Source: an uncultured Porphyromonadaceae bacterium
GTDB lineage: Bacteria > Bacteroidota > Bacteroidia > Bacteroidales > Muribaculaceae
Direction: 5' to 3'
NCBI GenBank assembly: GCA_900548875.1
Contig: URMA01000079.1
Coordinates: 1-13,852, forward strand
DNA length: 13,852 nucleotides
The stretch's first letter is position 1. Every line of letters starts with the position of its first letter. Positions 7,753 to 13,757 of this stretch are shown here, piece after piece. Both the position numbers and the translations under genes were made by a program. The notes below the pieces were generated by a model, which was not told the DNA's origin, did not search any database, and saw only the letters and a list, made by a program, of their open reading frames with translations.

Positions 7753-9627
7753 TTACCAGAAAACGGCGTATATCGCGGTCAGGATGATGACGATGCCCAG
7801 CGCTCCGACCGTGAGACCGGGAGTGAAGTCGAAAGCCTTACCGCCGATGCTGTAAGCCCGGCTGCTGCGGGTGCGGCTCTGGCTGTTGGTGCGCAGCATC
7901 ACCCCGATGAATCCGAGCAGGACGCCGAGCATGTAGATGGCGTCGAAATGGTAGCTGGTCCAGCGTTTACTGAAGAGAATTCCCGCCATGATGCAGATCG
8001 CCGCCAATATCAGGAGTACCCACGAGGCTCTGACCATGGAACGGCGTCCCGCGATTTTCGAGGTGTCGTCCTGCACGGATTCGCTGCGGTCCAGCAGCGA
8101 GATCGTTACGGCGATGACGACCAATACGATGAAGGCATAGCTCATGCGCAGGACGAAACCCATGTCCGGATATGCGAATTTGAGCGCGATGCCGACCGGG
8201 ATCGTGAGTATCGAGGTCCATAGAGCGGCCCGGTTCGTAGCTTTTTTCCATAACAGTCCCATACCGAATACGACGGTCACGCCCGGATACACATATCCCG
8301 AATACTCCTGAATGTACTGGAAAGCCTGATCCAGTCCGCCCAGCAGGGGTTTGGCGGCGGCCATGGCGATAAATAACGCGCAGAATGCGACCATGCGCCC
8401 GACGTTAACCAGCCGTTTTTCCGAGGCTTCGGGGGAGATCAGCCGTTTGTAGATGTCCATGGTGAAAATCGTGGCCGTGCTGTTGATCATGCTGGCGAGC
8501 GAAGAGACGATCGCGGCGACCAGAGCGGCGAAGGCCAGACCCTTGATACCCGTCGGTGTGAAGTTCTTCAACAGCCACGGATAGGCGCTGTCGGCCGTGG
8601 TGATCGAATCCTGCAGCCCGTGGATCAGGTGGGGATTGGTGAACAGTACATAGGCCGTGATGCCGGGAATGACGACGATCAGCGGGATGAGGAGTTTCAG
8701 GTAACCGGCAAAGAGCAGACCCTTTTTTGCTTCGTGCAGCGAACGGGCCGCCAGTCCCTTCTGAATGATATATTGGTTGAATCCCCAAAAGCCGATATTG
8801 GTGACCCAGATCGACCCCAACAGCAGTGCGAGTCCCGGCAGGTCTTTCGAAATGTCGAACTGTTGCCCTGTGGCCGGATCGGAAACGACCGTTCCTTCGG
8901 GGATTATCATGCTGAGGTGGTAATCTCCGCCGGCGTCGCGGATCGTATGGAAGACGTTCTGCAGTCCGGTCCATGCGCTGCCGTCGGCCATAATCGTTGT
9001 CGAGGGGTCCGCGGCTTTGAGCGCGAAATAAACTGCTACCAGACCGCCGCCGATTAGGAAAACGACCTGAATTATGTCCGTCCAGACGACGGCTTTCAGC
9101 CCTCCGTATATTGAGTAGAGTCCTGAAAACAAGAGCAGTCCAACGACGCCCCACATCATCGGAATACCGAGTACCTGCTCCATGGCCAAGGCTCCGAGCC
9201 ATGCCACGGAGGTCAGATTGACGAAGAGGTAGAGCAGCAGGAAGAAGATGGAGAAAGCGATGCTGACGCCGTGCCCGTAACGTTCGTTAAGCAGTTGCGG
9301 CATGGTGTAAATCCGCTTTTCGATCATGATCGGCAGCAGGTATTTCGCCACGAGAATCAGTGTGGCGGCCGCAATCCACTCGTAGGCGGCGATACCTATT
9401 CCTATCCGGAATCCCGATCCCGACATGCCGATAAACTGTTCGGCCGAGATGTTGGCAGCAATCAGCGACGCGCCGATGGCCCACCACGAAAGCGACCTGC
9501 CGGCGAGAAAATAATCCGACGAACTCTTTTCTTTGCTGAAGCGCGAGACGTACAGTCCGATTGCAATGATGATAAGCGCATAAACGCCGAAGACCAGATA
9601 ATCCGCTGTTTGGAATCCTGCATTCAT
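7753..9627 (-). CDS. Sodium/solute symporter of the SSS family (vSGLT-like sugar transporter)
   Basis: This 624-residue inner-membrane protein has about 14 hydrophobic segments and belongs to the solute:sodium symporter family (LeuT fold). Family motifs are GRSLSWWAIGASLIAANISA at 43-62 followed by EQFIGMSGSGF, very like the Vibrio galactose symporter. Others are GGLKAVVWTDIIQ (175-187), NQYIIQK (284-290, in the sugar-gate region of vSGLT) and SSLASMINSTATIFTMDIY (375-393), which carries the Ser residues of the Na2 site. These favour a monosaccharide substrate over proline or pantothenate, but the exact sugar is not determined. It is transcribed from its own promoter, whose upstream region matches that of the PUL. 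It would import the sugar released in the periplasm. Length is normal for SGLT-type members and no lesion is seen. Confidence 0.93.
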   Translation of the reverse strand: MNAGFQTADYLVFGVYALIIIAIGLYVSRFSKEKSSSDYFLAGRSLSWWAIGASLIAANISAEQFIGMSGSGFRIGIGIAAYEWIAAATLILVAKYLLPIMIEKRIYTMPQLLNERYGHGVSIAFSIFFLLLYLFVNLTSVAWLGALAMEQVLGIPMMWGVVGLLLFSGLYSIYGGLKAVVWTDIIQVVFLIGGGLVAVYFALKAADPSTTIMADGSAWTGLQNVFHTIRDAGGDYHLSMIIPEGTVVSDPATGQQFDISKDLPGLALLLGSIWVTNIGFWGFNQYIIQKGLAARSLHEAKKGLLFAGYLKLLIPLIVVIPGITAYVLFTNPHLIHGLQDSITTADSAYPWLLKNFTPTGIKGLAFAALVAAIVSSLASMINSTATIFTMDIYKRLISPEASEKRLVNVGRMVAFCALFIAMAAAKPLLGGLDQAFQYIQEYSGYVYPGVTVVFGMGLLWKKATNRAALWTSILTIPVGIALKFAYPDMGFVLRMSYAFIVLVVIAVTISLLDRSESVQDDTSKIAGRRSMVRASWVLLILAAICIMAGILFSKRWTSYHFDAIYMLGVLLGFIGVMLRTNSQSRTRSSRAYSIGGKAFDFTPGLTVGALGIVIILTAIYAVFW

Positions 9628-9650
9628 TGGTTTTAGGTTGGATTTAGATT

Positions 9651-9724
9651 GTTATACAAAATTACCGTTGGAAATTTCGTAAATCCTATGGAATTTTTGC
9701 TAAAAATTGTGCTATATTAGCAAA
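9651..9724 (-). promoter_or_regulatory. Symporter promoter and putative operator, paired with the copy at 7453-7526
   Basis: The minus strand has a -7 box TAATTTTG (9664-9657), giving a short leader before the start codon at 9627, and lacks a clear -33 TTTG. Upstream is a perfect 8-bp inverted repeat, TTTGCTAA (9696-9703) and TTAGCAAA (9717-9724), centred on 9710. The dyad centre lies at the same offset from the GTTATAC block as in the PUL copy (59 bp). The arm sequences differ between copies but stay complementary within each copy. Confidence 0.65.
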
Positions 9725-10009
9725 TAAAGGCATTTTATATCTTTTTATATAAGTTAAAGAGTCTGATATGGTGGCCGGGATGATTTTTTCGGAATCTGAA
9801 GTCGTATCTCTGATAACATCTGAACGGTGATTTTTTCCGTACTTTTCTTTGATTTTGGCTGTGACTATTGCCTCTGTCGGAGTAATTTCCAACTGCGTGA
9901 AGAATTGTGTAGTCTGCTTATTGACAGTAATACGCCCCATAATGGGCAATAATCCGCTCTTTTTCTGTTGCTTTTTTACATAAAAAAGCACGCTAAATGT
10001 GTTTTTCAT
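9686..10009 (-). pseudogene. N-terminal stub of a Bacteroidetes tyrosine recombinase (integrase remnant)
   Basis: From the ATG at 10009, about 43 residues read MKNTFSVLFYVKKQQKKSG, then LPIMGRITV and QFFTQLEIT. This is the characteristic start of the Bacteroidetes integrase arm-type DNA-binding domain (Arm-DNA-bind_5 type), where MGRITVDG and a QF strand are typical. In intact integrases a SAM-like core-binding domain and a catalytic domain with R, H, R and Y residues follow, for about 400 residues in all. Here the similarity stops near 9880, and an unrelated Lys-rich tail runs to a TAG at 9686, inside the symporter promoter region. No catalytic residues are present, so it cannot recombine DNA. 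It sits 290 bp past the 3' end of the tRNA-Lys gene, the usual place for an element that integrates into a tRNA. An in-frame upstream ATG at 10030 exists, but the family start is the one chosen. Confidence 0.7.
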
Positions 10010-10027
10010 GGTTACTTTTTTTGGTTG

Positions 10028-10035
10028 CAAAATTA
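10028..10035 (-). promoter_or_regulatory. -7 promoter box of the integrase remnant
   Basis: The minus strand reads TAATTTTG, a perfect match to the Bacteroidetes TAnnTTTG box, about 19 bp before the ATG at 10009. No convincing -33 TTTG is seen. The short leader may be a relic of the complete element. Confidence 0.4.
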
Positions 10036-10092
10036 GTTTAATTGTGTTTTAAATCTCTGACAATCAGCGGACAACTAACGGACTTTACAAGA

Positions 10093-10206
10093 AATTCGTA
10101 ACCAAAATCGGGGAAAATTCGTAACCAAAAATATTTTTGGGTTTTGGTTACGAATTAGTAACGATTTTTTGTCGCAGTTTGGCATTCTGCTGTCGTAACC
10201 ACAAAA
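10093..10206. repeat. Array of AATTCGTAACCAAAA repeats with a large inverted repeat
   Basis: The 15-mer AATTCGTAACCAAAA occurs exactly at 10093-10107 and 10116-10130 (direct, 23-bp period). It recurs as the exact reverse complement at 10142-10156, and a degenerate copy TCGTAACCACAAAA lies at 10193-10206. The second and third copies form a 15-bp inverted repeat with an 11-bp spacer, and 10125-10140 is itself a perfect 16-bp palindrome. The core GTTACGAAT appears again at 10392-10400, on the other side of the tRNA gene. Placement between an integrase stub and a tRNA suggests recombinase or excisionase arm sites. No binding protein is shown. Confidence 0.75.
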
Positions 10207-10208
10207 GA

Positions 10209-10243
10209 AAAAAACCTTATAGTGTGCTAACTATAAGGTTTTT
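10209..10243 (-). terminator. Strong bidirectional intrinsic terminator downstream of tRNA-Lys
   Basis: AAAAACCTTATAG (10210-10222) and CTATAAGGTTTTT (10231-10243) form a perfect 13-bp stem with loop TGTGCTAA, with A and T runs on both sides. On the minus strand it lies about 56 nt past the mature tRNA 3' end and would end that transcript. Confidence 0.8.
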
Positions 10244-10264
10244 ACGTTGCTTTGGCCGTTGTTT

Positions 10265-10280
10265 GGCACTTATTTGTGCC
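10265..10280 (-). other. Small hairpin in the tRNA-Lys trailer
   Basis: GGCAC and GTGCC pair over a TTATTT loop, 19 nt past the tRNA 3' end. It may be a weak terminator or a processing-related hairpin. Confidence 0.35.
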
Positions 10281-10298
10281 GGCTTTTAGCGTTTTTTG

Positions 10299-10371
10299 TA
10301 CCCCCTCAGGGGCTCGAACCCTGGACCCCAACATTAAGAGTGTCGTGCTCTACCAACTGAGCTAAAGAGGC
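10299..10371 (-). tRNA. tRNA-Lys (anticodon CTT)
   Basis: The minus strand folds into a full 73-nt cloverleaf. The acceptor GCCTCTT pairs with AGGGGGT with three G-U pairs. The D arm is GCTC-AGTTGGTA-GAGC, the anticodon stem CGACA/TGTTG with loop CTCTTAA, and the T arm CAGGG-TTCGAGC-CCCTG, with discriminator A. Anticodon CTT reads AAG. CCA is not encoded (CAA follows). The 3' half is a common target for tyrosine recombinases, and the integrase remnant lies on that side. Confidence 0.95.
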
Positions 10372-10615
10372 ATCAATCGTTATATCAGGTAGTTACGAAT
10401 GATAGTGCGATTGATTTTCCCTTTAATGTGTACCCTATGGAGAGCCTTTTGCCAACTGCAAGTGAATAAAATAAGGTTGTAATTTGTTAATTGTCATTTG
10501 ATTAAGTCAATGGTTCTACATTGCTCAATGTGTTTTACCCTTGTGATTTGTCATAATTAATTCGTTTTTAGTTATTTGTGATGATTTTTAGATGCTTATA
10601 GACCCCGACATCTAT
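10372..10615. other. AT-rich non-coding stretch upstream of tRNA-Lys
   Basis: No reading frame of useful length was found on either strand. The stretch must hold the tRNA promoter, but no clear TTTG/TAnnTTTG pair was found. A GTTACGAAT copy of the repeat core lies at 10392-10400. The rest, rich in A and T, has no recognised function. Confidence 0.5.
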
Positions 10616-10664
10616 TCTAAAAAAGAGAGGACAAACATTGCAAAACTGCAAAGTCTGTCCTCGT
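10616..10664 (-). terminator. Intrinsic terminator of the TGA-interrupted gene
   Basis: On the minus strand GAGGACA and TGTCCTC (10662-10656 and 10633-10627) form the stem, with an inner TTGCAGTTTTGCAA hairpin, followed by TCTTTTTT. It lies about 80 bp past the stop of the upstream gene. The stem and flanks resemble the hairpin at 11293-11352. Confidence 0.75.
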
Positions 10665-10684
10665 ATCAGTTGAGAAAAACGCGT

Positions 10685-10698
10685 GGGAAAATTTTCCC
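10685..10698. repeat. Perfect 14-bp palindrome
   Basis: GGGAAAATTTTCCC is its own reverse complement and is followed by a pyrimidine-rich run (CTCCTCCCTGCTCTCTCC). It sits between the terminator and the stop of the TGA-interrupted gene. It could be a protein-binding site or a relic of a mobile element end; no assignment is possible. Confidence 0.6.
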
Positions 10699-10744
10699 CT
10701 CCTCCCTGCTCTCTCCTTTTAAGAATGTTGTGTTGCTTTTGTAT

Positions 10745-11209
10745 CTATATGAACTGCTCTAAATATTTCTCTTTGAACCCAGCTAACGGGAATTTGAATA
10801 CACCCTGTTTGCCCTCCGTTGTCGTATAATCGAATATGACCGTATCACTCTTTATATGGGCATCAAAGAGATTAAGGGTGTGGTTAGATTTGGAAAATGT
10901 TATAAGATTAGATAACGGAAGTACAAAAATGCCTGTCTTTCAATCTTGCGGGTCTAACTGAAAAGAGAAACCTGCTATATCCTGCCCTCGTTTGCAGAAT
11001 CGAATCGCCATATCCTTTTCAGGGTCGATGTCGAGTTCAAAATAATAAGTGAATTTCAATGGTGTAGGTTCTGCTGTTTTGCGTCCTACGAATAGACAGA
11101 CATTGCAATCCCGTGCGTAAGTTACGGCTTTGGCAACATAGGAGTACTGAATATCATCGACAGTCTCGGTCTTTGCCTCTCATTCAATTCTTGGTGTTTT
11201 TCTTTTCAT
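10745..11209 (-). pseudogene. 154-codon gene of unknown family with two in-frame TGA codons (recoded or broken)
   Basis: From ATG at 11209 to TAG at 10745-10747 the frame is continuous apart from TGA at codon 10 (11180-11182) and codon 90 (10940-10942). The text between looks fully protein-like: DDIQYSYVAKAVTYARDCNV, KFTYYFELDIDPEKDMAIRF, then TVIFDYTTTEGKQGVFKFPL near the end. No frameshift is needed. The frame holds no TGG codon, so reading TGA as Trp gives plausible contexts IEWEAK and PQDWKTG. Arg (from CGA) would also fit. There is no signal peptide, so the product would be a small soluble beta-rich protein. Neighbouring genes use TGG normally, so a cell-wide code change is not supported. 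It has its own promoter and terminator. Family not recognised; a decayed gene with two nonsense mutations is the default reading. Confidence 0.6.
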
Positions 11210-11252
11210 TTTAGTTAAAATTTATATTGTGATTAAATCTTTGATTATGATG

Positions 11253-11283
11253 TAAATATACGAAAAATTTATGAAATATGCAA
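11253..11283 (-). promoter_or_regulatory. Promoter of the TGA-interrupted gene
   Basis: The minus strand reads TTGC (11283-11280), 19 bp, then TATATTTA (11260-11253), close to the Bacteroidetes TTTG-N19-TAnnTTTG pattern with one mismatch in the -7 box. It lies about 45 bp before the ATG at 11209 and just after the hairpin at 11293-11352. Confidence 0.45.
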
Positions 11284-11292
11284 GTAATATAA

Positions 11293-11352
11293 AAAGGACA
11301 AACTTAGACAGATGGTCTATATTATACCGTTCTGCCCAAGTCTGTCCTAAGT
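11293..11352 (-). terminator. Long imperfect hairpin terminator after the 96-codon gene
   Basis: AGGACAAACTTAGACAGA (plus strand) pairs with TCTGCCCAAGTCTGTCCT at 15 of 18 positions over a loop of about 18 nt. On the minus strand the stem ends in TGTCCTTTTTAT, a T run. It lies about 40 bp past the stop at 11389. The outer stem matches that of the terminator at 10616-10664. Confidence 0.7.
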
Positions 11353-11388
11353 AATTTGCAACTCTTATTTATTACAAATTCAATGTTT

Positions 11389-11679
11389 TCATTGCTTATT
11401 ACCGTTTGGAATTATGACATCTCTTACAATATCTTTTGAGCAAGTCATATTTATAAATTCTTCCAAATCTTTTTTAGATGCAATTCTATTTTTCTGAACA
11501 GGGTCGTGTGTTGTCCAAATATCACAAACCCAATATCCTGCATTATTTGACGGCTGGTAACAATAAATCACTCTCCCGCCAATGGATTTTGCAAAGCGAT
11601 GATTGTCGTCCTGCTTATCAAATCCCAATTCTGTTAGTTCTTTTTCTGTAAGCATATTTTTTTCAGAAATTATAACCAA
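11389..11679 (-). CDS. Small soluble protein of unknown function
   Basis: From ATG at 11679 the protein is 96 residues and the start overlaps the end of the upstream BspA-like gene by 17 bp. From Met9 (11655) it is 88 residues and begins just after that stop, and this second start gives the more natural N-terminus MLTEKELTELGFDKQDDNHR. No signal peptide or membrane segment is seen. A central aromatic beta-like stretch (RVIYCYQPSNNAGYWVCDIW) is followed by a helix-like acidic segment (SKKDLEEFINM). No family is recognised. Tight packing behind the lipoprotein gene and the shared terminator suggest co-transcription, but an adaptor or immunity role would be guesswork. Both Trp codons are TGG. 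Confidence 0.6.
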   Translation of the reverse strand: MVIISEKNMLTEKELTELGFDKQDDNHRFAKSIGGRVIYCYQPSNNAGYWVCDIWTTHDPVQKNRIASKKDLEEFINMTCSKDIVRDVIIPNGNKQ

Positions 11680-13489
11680 CTATTTTGGATGCATAGTAAG
11701 CCCTCCAAGCACCAGTTGTTTTATAGCTATCTACCGATGTCAATGGAACGCAAAATTTACCTTGCATTCCTTGGAAAGGATAGGAGGATGAACCCTGTAA
11801 ACCATCTCCATCCAATTGGGGCGGTGTAGTTGGTTTACAGAAAATAACCGTAAGGTTATTGCCTGGATTATTACTGAAAGCTCTGCCTCCAATTGTAACA
11901 ACCTTTTCTCCAATAGTTGCGCTAACCATAGAACTGCACGAGCTAAATGCGCCAGCCCCAATTGTTGTTACCATATCAGGGATTATGATGTTAGATAACT
12001 TTTTACAAGCGAAAAAAGCACTTTTCCCTATTTCTATTATCTGTTTTGGCAGAATAATGTTTGTCAAATTGCTACAATAACTGAATGCATTTTCTCCTAT
12101 CTGTGTTATCCCTATAAAATATTCCAATTCATCAAAAGACTCAATTGCTGTGGATTGAAATATATTGGATATATCCGTAATAGCGGCTGCTTCTTTATAG
12201 GACAATTCACCATCACCATTTGTGTCCCAGTTCTGTATACAAAGAGCCTTTACAACAGGATCATCGAAATGAATAGTTTCCGTAGGAGATGGAATTGTTT
12301 GCCCAGTTTTTGAAATAGTGATTACCGTTCCATCTGCCAACTCAAAATAAACATTATTCTCGTCCTGCGTGATTTTGATGCTATCTGCATCCTTGCCATC
12401 CTCTCCCGTGGCTTTACCCAACTGTGCCCAATTCGCCCCGTTATCATAGGAAATCCACCAATAACCCTCTCGAATTTCGAGTTTGGGCGTAACACCATCT
12501 GAACCATCCGCACCATTATTACCGTCTGTCCCTTGTGCTTTTATCTTCTGTCCGTCCACAACGATAAACTCTCCGTCCAGCGTCCAATAATAGATGCCGT
12601 CCGTGTCTTTCTTCACGCTGATAACGGGTGTATTTCCATCTGCACCGTCTTTACCGTTGTAAATTACAATCGGGTTGCTCTTGGCAAACTTAATCGTATA
12701 GCCTACCACCTTGCCGTTCTCGGTCAGCGGGTCTACACTCGTAATATAATCGTTGTTTTGGAGTGCTGTTACAATCGTCTGTAAGGCTGAAAGATTGGTA
12801 TTCGTTTCGTTGCAAAGACGCTGTAAGGCTTCAAATGCAGACCATGTAGGCAGTTTGATTTGTGTGCCGTTTGATAAGGTAAAAATTACATAGTCCGTAC
12901 TGGTTTCATAATCCACGCCCGAAAACATAGAATCACCACCAACGCCATCTTCACCTGTTGCTTTACCTAACTGTGTCCAATTTGTTCCGTTATCATAGGA
13001 AACAAACCAATAATCATTTTCGATTTTGAATTGCGGGGTCGTGCCGTTGGTTCCATTTGTGCCGTCTTTACCCTCGGCTTGGATTTTTCCACCATCGACC
13101 ACGATAAATTCACCGTTCAACGTCCAATAATAGACACCATCAGTATCTTTCTTTACGCTGATAGTGGGTGTTGTCCCATCTTCACCGTCTTGTCCGTCTT
13201 TACCGTGGTAGATGGTAATAGGGTTACCTTTGCTGAAAGTAATTGTATAGCCGATTTCTTTGCCGTCTTTCATAAGAGGTGTAGTCCCCGTAACATAGAC
13301 GTTGTTTTGTAATGCAGTTACGATGGTTTGCAACGATGAAATATTGGTGTTCATCTGCTTGCAGAGTTCCTCCAATTTTGCGACACGGTTCTCCAATCCG
13401 TGAACGCTGTTCCAAAGGTCATCATCGTCATATTTGCATGATGAAAAGGTTACCGCGATAAGGGCGGCAAAGGTCAATAGTTTTTTCAT
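11663..13489 (-). CDS. BspA-like leucine-rich-repeat lipoprotein with duplicated DUF4988-like and collagen-like module
   Basis: This 608-residue protein has a lipoprotein signal ending FSSC (Cys18) followed by KYDDDD, an acidic export-type signal, so it is probably surface exposed. Residues about 25-62 form a short coiled coil. Module 1 (about 45-212) and module 2 (about 226-395) are homologous. Each has a helix ending LQTIVTALQNN, a YTI-F-K-NPI-IY strand, Gly-X-Y triplets (GKDGQDGEDG; GTDGNNGADGSDG), SVKKDTDG-YYWTL-GEFIVVDG and a YDNG-NW-QLGKATGEDG segment. This matches the DUF4988 (PL29 lyase N-terminal) type. An EF-hand or dockerin-like loop DTNGDGELSYKE spans 422-433. Residues about 460-545 hold three or more BspA-type LRR_5 repeats (IGENAFSYCSNLTNIILP), and the usual VPLTSVDSYK ending follows. 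The product probably binds host or glycan ligands. No lyase catalytic domain is present. Confidence 0.9.
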   Translation of the reverse strand: MKKLLTFAALIAVTFSSCKYDDDDLWNSVHGLENRVAKLEELCKQMNTNISSLQTIVTALQNNVYVTGTTPLMKDGKEIGYTITFSKGNPITIYHGKDGQDGEDGTTPTISVKKDTDGVYYWTLNGEFIVVDGGKIQAEGKDGTNGTNGTTPQFKIENDYWFVSYDNGTNWTQLGKATGEDGVGGDSMFSGVDYETSTDYVIFTLSNGTQIKLPTWSAFEALQRLCNETNTNLSALQTIVTALQNNDYITSVDPLTENGKVVGYTIKFAKSNPIVIYNGKDGADGNTPVISVKKDTDGIYYWTLDGEFIVVDGQKIKAQGTDGNNGADGSDGVTPKLEIREGYWWISYDNGANWAQLGKATGEDGKDADSIKITQDENNVYFELADGTVITISKTGQTIPSPTETIHFDDPVVKALCIQNWDTNGDGELSYKEAAAITDISNIFQSTAIESFDELEYFIGITQIGENAFSYCSNLTNIILPKQIIEIGKSAFFACKKLSNIIIPDMVTTIGAGAFSSCSSMVSATIGEKVVTIGGRAFSNNPGNNLTVIFCKPTTPPQLDGDGLQGSSSYPFQGMQGKFCVPLTSVDSYKTTGAWRAYYASKIVGYNF

Positions 13490-13517
13490 AGTAAAATATA
13501 TTTAGAAAATGTATTTT

Positions 13518-13757
13518 TCAACAAACTGAAACACCTAATAATATTTCGTCTCCATCTTCCCAATTTTTAATATCTGGCTTATTTGCACCCACAAACATTA
13601 TTTCCCACATGTGTTGTGGGTTAGCAACTTCAATAGCGACCCAACCACAATGACCGCCTGCTTTTTGAATGATAATAGAGATGATTTTGTCGTTTTCCAC
13701 ATCGACTAAATCAGCAAGATAATCTGCACCATTAGGTGTAATGTTTTTTAAGACCAT
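13518..13757 (-). CDS. Small soluble protein of unknown function
   Basis: A 79-residue frame starts MVLKNITPNGADYLADLVDV and ends LLGVSVC. An in-frame TGA stands upstream, so the start cannot move far. It has no signal peptide or membrane segment. A beta-rich pattern (KIISIIIQKAGGHCGWVAIEV) with an aromatic acidic C-terminal part (DIKNWEDGDEILLG) suggests a compact soluble fold. No family is recognised. It ends 28 bp before the BspA-like lipoprotein gene on the same strand and may share its mRNA. Its low GC matches the surrounding accessory region. Confidence 0.55.
   Translation of the reverse strand: MVLKNITPNGADYLADLVDVENDKIISIIIQKAGGHCGWVAIEVANPQHMWEIMFVGANKPDIKNWEDGDEILLGVSVC

Noticed and set aside
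10299..10371. A direct repeat of the tRNA-Lys 3' end marking the far end of an integrated element.
   Set aside because: No second copy of the T arm and acceptor sequence was found in the window, so no complete element can be bounded.
10940..11182. Selenocysteine insertion at the two TGA codons.
   Set aside because: No SECIS-like hairpin directly after either TGA is evident, and the contexts do not resemble known selenoprotein motifs.
12500..13300. A CRISPR-like or tandem DNA repeat.
   Set aside because: The similarity is a diverged protein-module duplication inside one gene, without short regular repeats or spacers.
11663..13489. A PL29 polysaccharide lyase.
   Set aside because: Only the N-terminal DUF4988-type module is present, in two copies. 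The rest is leucine-rich repeats and no catalytic domain is seen.
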